DNA of 11,245 bases from assembly GCA_020431945.1 (NCBI GenBank), contig JAGQHH010000192.1, forward strand, positions 1-11,245, read 5' to 3'. This DNA is from Cyanobacteria bacterium HKST-UBA02. GTDB taxonomy: Bacteria > Cyanobacteriota > Vampirovibrionia > Obscuribacterales > Obscuribacteraceae. Position 1 is the first letter of the stretch, and each line of letters begins with the position of its first letter. The notes under the pieces were generated by a model. The model made no database searches. It saw only the letters and a program-made list of their open reading frames with translations, and was not told the DNA's origin. This document shows positions 5,398 through 11,245 of the stretch, piece by piece. Position numbers and translations under genes: made by a program.

Positions 5398-6354
5398 TCA
5401 GCGATTCCACTCGGTGAAAGTGCCGTACCACTCGGCGATAGCGCCGGATGGTTTGCGTGAAGCCACCGCCCGGGCCAGGAACCATACATAAAGAGGCGGC
5501 GAGCCATTGCGCCTTGTTCGGTCTCTCGTTAGCCGGAACTCGTATTCGAAAGTGTCTCCGCTTGCCACGCAGCGCATCCACTCGTGTGTGAAACCCGGTC
5601 TGTCCTCCGGATGAATCAGATCGAACCAGGACACAGCTTGCTCCGGAGAATATGGCAGCCCGGTGAGCTCGTAGAAGCGGTAATTCCAGAAGACCACCGA
5701 GCCCATGGGATCAGCGATGAAAACAATCTGGGGAATAGCGTCGGAGAGCAGGCGGAGCTTGCGATTCATGGCGATGAGCTCGTGCAGGTTCTTGCGCTCC
5801 TCATCGAACTCCAGGGGAGTGAGCTCGGAAGCATCAGTGGTACTGATATGCCGCACCTGGGCAAGAACCAGCCTGCGGGTCCTGGAATTCATCGACTTGA
5901 GATTGACGTCTACCCACATCTCCCGGGCCTGGGAATCACGGCACCACCATTCGAAATTGTTCTTGCCGTCTCTGGCGGCCTTATGAATCTGATCGAGAGC
6001 CCCCTCATCCGTATAAGGTCCGCTTCCCTGGCTGAAAAAGCCCACGGTCTCGCCATGGAAGATATCACGCGCATAGCCGAGCATCTGGGTGCAACGGCTG
6101 TTGACGAAGATGATCTCACCATCCCCGGCATCGTGCACCAGGAGAGCATCATCGTTGCTGTCCATGAACCCTTTGAACATCGACTCATAGAAAGCCTGGG
6201 AAGTCTCCGCCTTGCGCCGCCGGGCGCGATCGCGCAGAACCGTCCGCTCCAGCTCCGTGTCAGGAAGCTCGGTGATATGAAGGGACTGCTCCAGCTCCTT
6301 CACCCTTGCTCGAAGCCTTTCGAGCTCGTTGAGATTGTCGTCATTTCGGGACAT
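5398..6354 (-). CDS. Two-PAS-domain protein without an output domain
   Basis: The 318-aa product starts with a charged coiled coil (about 5-55), then PAS 1 (about 57-172: ALLVHDAGDGEIIFVN, MLGYARD) and PAS 2 (about 198-318: IPQIVFIADPMGSVVFWN, YELTGLPYS, WFDLIHPEDRPGF, FEYEFRL, WYGTFTEW). PAS 2 is of the PAS_3 type common in sensor histidine kinases and diguanylate cyclases, where the G-T-x-T-[DE] end normally leads into the output domain. Here translation stops three residues later. There is no transmembrane segment, so it is probably cytoplasmic. It may act through partner proteins or be a sensor kinase shortened at its 3' end. Ligand is unknown. The ATG is preceded by a distant AGGA; the gene follows valS on the same strand after 132 bp. 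Confidence 0.88.
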   Translation of the reverse strand: MSRNDDNLNELERLRARVKELEQSLHITELPDTELERTVLRDRARRRKAETSQAFYESMFKGFMDSNDDALLVHDAGDGEIIFVNSRCTQMLGYARDIFHGETVGFFSQGSGPYTDEGALDQIHKAARDGKNNFEWWCRDSQAREMWVDVNLKSMNSRTRRLVLAQVRHISTTDASELTPLEFDEERKNLHELIAMNRKLRLLSDAIPQIVFIADPMGSVVFWNYRFYELTGLPYSPEQAVSWFDLIHPEDRPGFTHEWMRCVASGDTFEYEFRLTRDRTRRNGSPPLYVWFLARAVASRKPSGAIAEWYGTFTEWNR

Positions 6355-6411
6355 GAACGAATCGAGTTCCTAAACTAACTCTGGCTATGACTCCGAGTAT
6401 CCCGAGCACCC

Positions 6412-6450
6412 TTGAACTCCCTAGGATACATACCCTCCAGGATAGTTCAA
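6412..6450. repeat. Inverted repeat between valS and the PAS gene
   Basis: TTGAACT (6412-6418) and AGTTCAA (6444-6450) are a perfect 7-bp inverted repeat flanking 25 bp that contain a weak inner stem. There is no T-tract on either strand, so it is not a standard terminator. The right arm overlaps the candidate -35 of the PAS gene. Confidence 0.4.
6423..6450 (-). promoter_or_regulatory. Possible promoter of the PAS gene
   Basis: On the minus strand, TTGAAC (6445-6450) and TATCCT (6423-6428) are 16 bp apart, each about 4/6 to the sigma-70 consensus. The leader would be about 60 nt. It would make the PAS gene independent of valS read-through, but the match is moderate. Confidence 0.35.
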
Positions 6451-6486
6451 TACACAATATAACAAGAAACTCGGCGGATGACCCAC

Positions 6487-9225
6487 TCAGGCTGACAGAA
6501 TCGCCATCTGAGCACGGATACTCTCGATCTGCTTCTCGAGGTCGGCTTTCAAAGCTTCCTGCTTCTCGACCTTATCCGGAGGAGCCTTGTCCTTGAAATT
6601 CGGCGAGCTCAGGAGCCCTGCCACTTTCTCCAGCTCCTTTTCCTTGGCGGAAAGTCTGCCGGTGAGCTTCTCTTTGGTCTTCTCGACATCGATGAGCTTT
6701 TCGAGAGGCAGATAGATGGTGGTCTCCGAGACGATCTCGTATGCCGCCCGTCCGGAAGGCTGTTCTTTGCCGGCCAGGAAATTGACCGGATTGGCCCTGG
6801 CCAGACGCTCGACATACTTGACATTGTCCGAGAGGACCTTTTTCTCCTGCTCGCATCCGACAAGCAGAAAGACTTCCGCCTCCGTTTTGGCAGGAACATC
6901 GAAGGTCTGCTTGAGATTGCGCACCGAGCGCACCACTTTCATGAGGTGATCCATCTCGTCGTCGGCGTCGTGATCTTTCTCGCGATAGTCCCGGCGCGGA
7001 TAGGGCGCGTACATGATCGATTGCACCGAGCTCATAAAGTCCGACTTGGGCAGATAGGACCAGAGCTCCTCGGTGATGAAAGGCATGATCGGATGAAGCG
7101 CTCTCAGCAATCCTTCGAAAATCACATAAAGCACGTTGCGGGTCTGGCTCTTGTTATCGCCTTCGCCATCGAGCTGGATCTTGGCGATCTCCACATACCA
7201 GTCGCAGAAGTGATCCCAGATGAACTCATAGAGATCCCGGGCAGCGACATCGAAATCGTAGTCGTTGAAGCTCTTGTCGAGATGCTCGAGAAGATCGTTG
7301 TACTTGCCCAGGATCCAGCGATCACCCAGGCTGAGCTTCTCGAAGTCCACCGGCTCGATCTCATAATCTTCGAGCTGGGACAGCACGAACTTGCCGGCGT
7401 TCCAGAGCTTGTTGGCGAATTTCTTGTATTCGTCGAGCTTCTCCTCGCGAAAACGGACATCCTGATCGCCTTTCACGCCCATGGATGCGAACCAGAAGCG
7501 GTTGGCGTCGGCACCGAACTTCTCGATCATATCTATGGGATCGACGGCATTGCCTTTGGACTTGGACATCCGCTTGCCATCGGGAGTCTGAATGACCGGG
7601 TGGATGAGGACATGCTTGAATGGAATGGTCCCGAGGAACTTGAGACTCATGAAGATCATTCTCGCCACCCAGAGATTGATGATCTCCCGGGCGGTGGAGA
7701 GCACCGTGGTGGGGTAGAAATGAGCGAGCTCGACGGTCTCCTCGGGCCAACCCAGGGTGGCGAATGGCCAGAGGGCTGAGGAGAACCACGTGTCGAGCAC
7801 GTCTTCGTCTTGATTCAGATTATTGGACTTGCACTTGCCGCATGCCGATGGCGCTTGCTCGAATGCATCTTCATGACCGCAGTCGGCGCAGGTATGCACC
7901 GGGATGCGGTGACCCCACCAGAGCTGCCGGCTGATGTTCCAGTCGCGGATATTGCGCATCCAGTCCAGATAAGTGGCGGCATAGCGATCCGGGATGAATC
8001 GCACCCGCTCTTCTTCCACGGCATCGATAGCCGGCTTGGCCAGCTCTTTCATGGAGAGGTACCACTGATCGGAAAGATACGGCTCGATCACGGTGCTACA
8101 CCGCTCGCAGTGCCCGACCCCGTGGGTATAGTCCTGGACTTCCTGCATGAAGCCCTGCTCCTCGAGGTCTGCCTGGGTCTCTTTCCTGACTTTGAATCTG
8201 TCGCCGCCGCGATATTTCTCGGGCACGAATTCGTTGTCCATGAGCTTGCCGTGCTCGTCGATACAAACCGGCTGCTCGAGCTTGTGACGCTGGCCGACTT
8301 CCCAGTCGTTGGCATCGTGAGCGGGAGTGATCTTCAATGCTCCGGTGCCGAACTCGCGGTCCACATAGTCGTCTGCGATTACCGGAATGAGCCTATCGGT
8401 AAGGGGCAATCTTACTTTCTTGCCCACGAATTTCTTATAACGATCGTCTTCCGGGTGCACAGCCACGGCCACATCGCCGAACATCGACTCGGGTCTGGTG
8501 GTGGCGACGGTAAGATGACCGCTGCCGTCTTCCAGGGGATATTTGATGAGATAGAGATGACCCTTGCTCTCCTCGTGAGCCACTTCCAGATCCGAGAGGC
8601 TGGTGAGACAGCGAGGGCACCAGTTGGTGACACGATTGCCCCGGTAGATGAGCCCTTCTTTATAGAGGGCTACGAAAACTTTGTAAATCGCCTTTACATA
8701 GGTTTCGTCCATGGTGAAAGCGATGCGATCCCAGTTGAAGCTCACCCCGAGAGCCTTGTACTGGTTCATGATCTGGTTGCCGTACTGACCACGCCATTCC
8801 CAGATCCGCTCGACGAACTTCTCCCGGCCCATGTCATGGCGGCTGAAAGGCTTGCGCTCGCCCTGGGGAGTATTCTTCATCTTCTCTTCGTGCTCTTTGC
8901 GGAGCTGCTTCTCGACAACCATCTGGGTCGAGATTCCGGCATGGTCGGTCCCGGGTTGCCAGAGAACGTCATAGCCCTGCATGCGCTTGAGACGGATGAG
9001 GACATCCTGCAGGGTGCCGTTGAGAGCGTGCCCCATATGGAGGTTGCCGGTGATATTCGGGGGAGGCAGAGCGATGGAGAAGCGCGGTCTCTCGGGATAG
9101 ATCTCGAGATCGAAAAGGCTATTCTCATGCCAGAACTGCGTCCAGCGCGTCTCTACGGATTTGGGATCATAGGGGCCGCTGGCCAGCATGTTCTCGGATG
9201 TCTCCCGGGTCGGTGTTTTTTGCAT
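6487..9225 (-). CDS. valS: Valyl-tRNA synthetase
   Basis: The 912-aa class Ia synthetase charges tRNA-Val and hydrolyses misacylated Thr-tRNA-Val. The HIGH signature is HMGH (63-66, in PPPNITGNLHMGHAL) and the KMSKS signature is RMSKS (552-556). The editing domain shows TTRPESMFGD (242-251) and HDANDWEVG (303-311). Cys pairs C203/C206, C373/C376, C446/C449 and C462/C465 suggest zinc sites. The tRNA-binding anticodon domain follows at about 630-780 (ADDEMDHLMKVVRSVRNLK), and the C-terminal coiled-coil arm is at 845-910. Length is normal for the family. An insertion of roughly 15 residues (about 111-127) precedes RHDMGREKF. The start is ATG 9225; ATG 9189 (residue 13) would also give a complete enzyme. 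It has its own promoter and is divergent from efp. Confidence 0.98.
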   Translation of the reverse strand: MQKTPTRETSENMLASGPYDPKSVETRWTQFWHENSLFDLEIYPERPRFSIALPPPNITGNLHMGHALNGTLQDVLIRLKRMQGYDVLWQPGTDHAGISTQMVVEKQLRKEHEEKMKNTPQGERKPFSRHDMGREKFVERIWEWRGQYGNQIMNQYKALGVSFNWDRIAFTMDETYVKAIYKVFVALYKEGLIYRGNRVTNWCPRCLTSLSDLEVAHEESKGHLYLIKYPLEDGSGHLTVATTRPESMFGDVAVAVHPEDDRYKKFVGKKVRLPLTDRLIPVIADDYVDREFGTGALKITPAHDANDWEVGQRHKLEQPVCIDEHGKLMDNEFVPEKYRGGDRFKVRKETQADLEEQGFMQEVQDYTHGVGHCERCSTVIEPYLSDQWYLSMKELAKPAIDAVEEERVRFIPDRYAATYLDWMRNIRDWNISRQLWWGHRIPVHTCADCGHEDAFEQAPSACGKCKSNNLNQDEDVLDTWFSSALWPFATLGWPEETVELAHFYPTTVLSTAREIINLWVARMIFMSLKFLGTIPFKHVLIHPVIQTPDGKRMSKSKGNAVDPIDMIEKFGADANRFWFASMGVKGDQDVRFREEKLDEYKKFANKLWNAGKFVLSQLEDYEIEPVDFEKLSLGDRWILGKYNDLLEHLDKSFNDYDFDVAARDLYEFIWDHFCDWYVEIAKIQLDGEGDNKSQTRNVLYVIFEGLLRALHPIMPFITEELWSYLPKSDFMSSVQSIMYAPYPRRDYREKDHDADDEMDHLMKVVRSVRNLKQTFDVPAKTEAEVFLLVGCEQEKKVLSDNVKYVERLARANPVNFLAGKEQPSGRAAYEIVSETTIYLPLEKLIDVEKTKEKLTGRLSAKEKELEKVAGLLSSPNFKDKAPPDKVEKQEALKADLEKQIESIRAQMAILSA

Positions 9226-9256
9226 ATTTTCAATATTTCAGGGGCGGGGCTCGGCA

Positions 9257-9270
9257 CCGCAAAATTGCGG
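9257..9270 (-). other. Small hairpin in the valS leader
   Basis: CCGCAAAATTGCGG is an inverted repeat (5-bp stem with a 4-nt loop, or 6 bp with 2 nt) lying within the predicted valS leader just upstream of a GC-rich stretch. There is no T-box signature, and a role in regulation is not shown. Confidence 0.4.
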
Positions 9271-9278
9271 GAAATGGG

Positions 9279-9308
9279 ATTATAACGGGCTTTGTCTCCC
9301 CCTCTCAA
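9279..9308 (-). promoter_or_regulatory. Promoter of valS
   Basis: On the minus strand, -35 TTGAGA (9303-9308) and a perfect -10 TATAAT (9279-9284) are separated by 18 bp. Transcription would begin near 9272, giving a leader of about 47 nt to ATG 9225. Confidence 0.75.
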
Positions 9309-9359
9309 GGTTAGCGTCGATCTATATAGAGAAATATCAAGTTCGCAAACATATAAACA

Positions 9360-9389
9360 TTGAATGCACTCTCCATCTCAGATGATAAA
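9360..9389 (+). promoter_or_regulatory. Possible promoter of the efp-accB-accC operon
   Basis: TTGAAT (9360-9365) is followed after 18 bp by GATAAA (9384-9389), roughly 4/6 matches each; TAAAAT at 9386-9391 is an overlapping alternative with a long spacer. This would give a leader of over 100 nt containing the 12-bp tandem repeats. TTGACT (9455) and TTGACA (9482) are better -35 boxes but lack convincing -10 partners. Confidence 0.3.
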
Positions 9390-9406
9390 ATCTGCCAACG
9401 TCCGCA

Positions 9407-9442
9407 GATCGGCAGGAAGATCAGCAGGAAGCTCGGCAGGAC
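9407..9442 (+). repeat. Three tandem 12-bp units in the efp leader
   Basis: Units GATCGGCAGGAA (9407-9418), GATCAGCAGGAA (9419-9430) and GCTCGGCAGGAC (9431-9442) follow head to tail, with a partial fourth (GATCGAC) after. Each carries AGGA, so ribosome-binding-like motifs recur every 12 nt about 70-100 nt before the efp start. Confidence 0.8.
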
Positions 9443-9511
9443 GATCGACTTCCCTTGACTACCGCCGTTGCCGGACAACTTTTGACAATTTCAACGGGAA
9501 TATTCACTCAA

Positions 9512-10072
9512 ATGATTTCATCCAATGATTTCCGCCCTGGAGTAACGATCCTCTACAACAACGGTGTCTGGCAAGTCGTTGAAGCCATGCACGTCAAACC
9601 TGGAAAGGGATCGGCCTTCGTGCGCACCAAGCTCAAGAACGTCGAGACCGGCAATTCTCTGGAAGCCACTTTCAGAGCCGGTGAAAAACTTCCCGCAGCG
9701 GTCATCGAGAAGTCGGACATGCAATATGTCTTCAAGGCCGGCGAAAACTTCACCATGATGGACTCCGTGAATTTCGAGCAGATGGAGCTCGCCCCGGATC
9801 AAATCGGCACCGTCGCCGAGTTCCTCAAAGAAGGTCTCGAAGGTATCACGGTCCTCAGACATGACGGTCGTGTCATCGGCGTCGAGCTTCCCACCACTGT
9901 CGAGCTCGAGATTTCCGATACGGCGCCGGATGAGCGAGGCGATACCAGCTCCGGTGGCGGCAAGCCTGCCACCCTCGAGACCGGCGCTGTGATCACCGTG
10001 CCTTTCCACATCAAGATTGGCGACCGGGTGAAAGTCGATACCCGTACCAGAAAGTACGTCACGAGGGTGTAA
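9512..10072 (+). CDS. efp: Elongation factor P
   Basis: The 186-aa product binds ribosomes stalled on consecutive prolines, between the P and E sites, and promotes peptide bond formation. The three-domain layout is complete: the KOW-like N domain (1-63) with the tip loop [10 protein letters not shown] (27-36), an OB domain (about 67-125) and the C-terminal OB domain with [20 protein letters not shown] near the end. The tip residue is K32, matching the lysine that is modified in species with EpmA/EpmB; whether it is modified here cannot be seen. ATG 9512 gives the standard [10 protein letters not shown] start and has GGGAA about 12 nt upstream; the frame is open back to a TTG at 9455, which would add 19 atypical residues. 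accB follows after 8 bp. Confidence 0.97.
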   Translation: MISSNDFRPGVTILYNNGVWQVVEAMHVKPGKGSAFVRTKLKNVETGNSLEATFRAGEKLPAAVIEKSDMQYVFKAGENFTMMDSVNFEQMELAPDQIGTVAEFLKEGLEGITVLRHDGRVIGVELPTTVELEISDTAPDERGDTSSGGGKPATLETGAVITVPFHIKIGDRVKVDTRTRKYVTRV

Positions 10073-10080
10073 GAACTGCT

Positions 10081-10596
10081 GTGAAGATAGATCTAGACCA
10101 AATTCGTGAGCTTCTCGCCGTGGTGAGCGCCACCGAGGTCACCGAGCTGACCATCGAGTTCGGCGATCAGCGTATCACCGTCAAGAAATCGCCTCCGGTC
10201 CTGGCTGAGACAATCCCGGTGCTTCCCAAGCCCATCGTCGTGAAAACCGAAGAGGTGAAAGTCGAGTCCGCAATCGCGGCAGCGCCGCCGCCTCCGCAGC
10301 CGGTCCGCACCGACCCCGAGCCCAGCCCGCCCGCTCAGAACGAGAGCAACGGCTATATCCATATAACCTCACCCATGGTCGGGACTTTCTACCGGTCCCC
10401 GTCGCCGGAATCGCGTCCCTTCGTCGACATCGGCGATCATGTCTCGGTCGGCGACACGGTCTGTATCATCGAAGCCATGAAACTCATGAACGACATGCCC
10501 TCCGAAGTGAGCGGCAAAATCATCAAGGTCATGGTGGACAACGGCACCACCGTCGAATACGGTCAACCCCTGTTCCTCGTCGATCCCAAAGGCTAA
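10081..10596 (+). CDS. accB: Biotin carboxyl carrier protein of acetyl-CoA carboxylase
   Basis: The 171-aa product carries the biotin that shuttles carboxyl groups between biotin carboxylase and carboxyltransferase in the first step of fatty-acid synthesis. The N-terminal segment (1-36: [12 protein letters not shown], then [15 protein letters not shown]) is the usual AccB dimer or AccC-contact region. Residues 38-92 form a Pro/Ala-rich linker with four prolines in a row (69-72). The biotinyl domain spans 93-171 with the thumb-containing [15 protein letters not shown], and the biotinylation site EAMKLM has K134. It starts with GTG, 8 bp after the efp stop, with GAGGG upstream inside the efp end. 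It is co-transcribed with efp and accC. Confidence 0.97.
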   Translation: MKIDLDQIRELLAVVSATEVTELTIEFGDQRITVKKSPPVLAETIPVLPKPIVVKTEEVKVESAIAAAPPPPQPVRTDPEPSPPAQNESNGYIHITSPMVGTFYRSPSPESRPFVDIGDHVSVGDTVCIIEAMKLMNDMPSEVSGKIIKVMVDNGTTVEYGQPLFLVDPKG

Positions 10597-10601
10597 AGCC
10601 G

Positions 10602-11245
10602 ATGTTCGAGAAAGTACTGATCGCAAACCGGGGCGAGATTGCCCTCAGGGTCATCAGAGCCTGTCAGGAGCTGGATATCCATACTATCGCGGTCTATTCG
10701 CAAGCCGACGCAGATTCGCTGCATGTCAAGCTCGCCGACGAAAGCTACTGTATCGGACCGCCTTCTTCCCAGCGCAGCTATCTTCATATACCGGCCCTGA
10801 TCTCCACCGCCGTCGTCACCGGTGCCGACGCTATTCATCCCGGCTACGGATTTCTCAGCGAGAATGCCAATTTCGCCGAGATCTGCCAGGAGCACAGGAT
10901 CAAATTCATCGGTCCCAGCCGCGACGCCATCACTTCCATGGGCGACAAGTCCTCTGCCCGGGAGACCATGAAAAAAGCCGGCGTGCCGGTGGTGCCCGGA
11001 AGCGACGGGCTGATCACCAGCGAAGCGGAAGCTTTCAGCCTGGCTGACGAGATCGGCTATCCAATCATCATCAAAGCCACTGCTGGTGGTGGCGGACGCG
11101 GTATGCGCGTGGCCACCGACAAAGCCCAGCTCGGCGCCGCTCTGACCTCGGCGCGCAGCGAAGCCGCCGCCTCCTTCGGAAACGGCGGCATCTATATCGA
11201 GAAATATCTGAAGCCGATCAGGCACGTCGAGATCCAGATCATGGC
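10602..11245 (+). CDS. accC: Biotin carboxylase subunit of acetyl-CoA carboxylase (5' part, runs off window)
   Basis: The frame is open from ATG 10602 to the window end (214 codons plus 2 nt), so only about half of the usual roughly 450 aa is present. The enzyme carboxylates the AccB biotin using ATP and bicarbonate. Visible features are the N-terminal [13 protein letters not shown] (9-21), [10 protein letters not shown] (79-88), [11 protein letters not shown] at the start of the ATP-grasp domain, the glycine-rich ATP loop [12 protein letters not shown] (158-169) and [15 protein letters not shown] near the cut. It starts 5 bp after the accB stop with AAAGG about 10 nt upstream, indicating one operon with efp and accB. 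Confidence 0.97.
   Translation, partial: MFEKVLIANRGEIALRVIRACQELDIHTIAVYSQADADSLHVKLADESYCIGPPSSQRSYLHIPALISTAVVTGADAIHPGYGFLSENANFAEICQEHRIKFIGPSRDAITSMGDKSSARETMKKAGVPVVPGSDGLITSEAEAFSLADEIGYPIIIKATAGGGGRGMRVATDKAQLGAALTSARSEAAASFGNGGIYIEKYLKPIRHVEIQIM

Noticed and set aside
6412..6450. Inverted repeat as a valS terminator
   Set aside because: There is no T-tract after either arm and the loop is large; it is kept only as a repeat.
7810..9285. 491-codon plus-strand frame opposite valS
   Set aside because: Long antisense frames are common opposite GC-rich, codon-biased genes; the minus strand clearly encodes valyl-tRNA synthetase with all motifs.
10593..11225. 210-codon minus-strand frame opposite accC
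   Set aside because: It is a shadow of biotin carboxylase, whose motifs are unmistakable on the plus strand.

Overview
This is a bacterial chromosomal window, and most of it can be assigned. The right half holds conserved housekeeping genes: valS on the minus strand, then a divergent efp-accB-accC operon on the plus strand. The efp-accB-accC order, a bacterial valyl-tRNA synthetase and the unusual Cys-rich exported proteins on the left would fit a deep-branching relative of Cyanobacteria (Vampirovibrionia/Melainabacteria, Obscuribacterales-like). That placement is an inference from gene order and protein flavour, not a proven assignment.

Left region (1-2424). Two divergently transcribed paralogues (162-1007 minus, 1167-2045 plus) share an N-terminal domain of about 80 residues with five cysteines at identical spacing. 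In both, this is followed by a basic stretch, a hydrophobic segment and an Ala-x-Ala site, as if a signal peptide had been placed after a cytoplasmic Cys cluster. Their C-terminal parts are unrelated. Next comes a minus-strand tRNA-Arg(UCG) with a good promoter, a partial copy of its own 3' half about 127 bp further on, and an intrinsic terminator.

Middle region (2425-6354). A minus-strand type II toxin-antitoxin module (TacA-like DUF1778 antitoxin, GNAT toxin) sits just upstream of the tRNA. It has a near-consensus promoter with a perfect 17-bp palindrome in its spacer. Upstream of it is an unrecognised exported protein of 383 aa, also minus strand, with its own promoter. A divergent SRAP (YedK/HMCES-type) abasic-site DNA-protein crosslink protein follows; upstream of its start lie 12-bp tandem repeats that encode Met-Cys-Arg mimics of its own N-terminus. 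It converges, with a 4-bp gap, on a two-PAS-domain protein that has no output domain.

Right region (6487-11245). valS and efp are divergent across a 286-bp spacer that carries a clear valS promoter and a 12-bp tandem repeat in the efp leader. EF-P relieves ribosome stalling at proline runs. The next gene, accB, encodes a proline-rich linker with four consecutive prolines, so the first operon product probably helps translate the second. accB (biotin carrier) and accC (biotin carboxylase, cut by the window end) form half of acetyl-CoA carboxylase, the first committed step of fatty-acid synthesis. No rRNA, CRISPR array or insertion sequence was seen.
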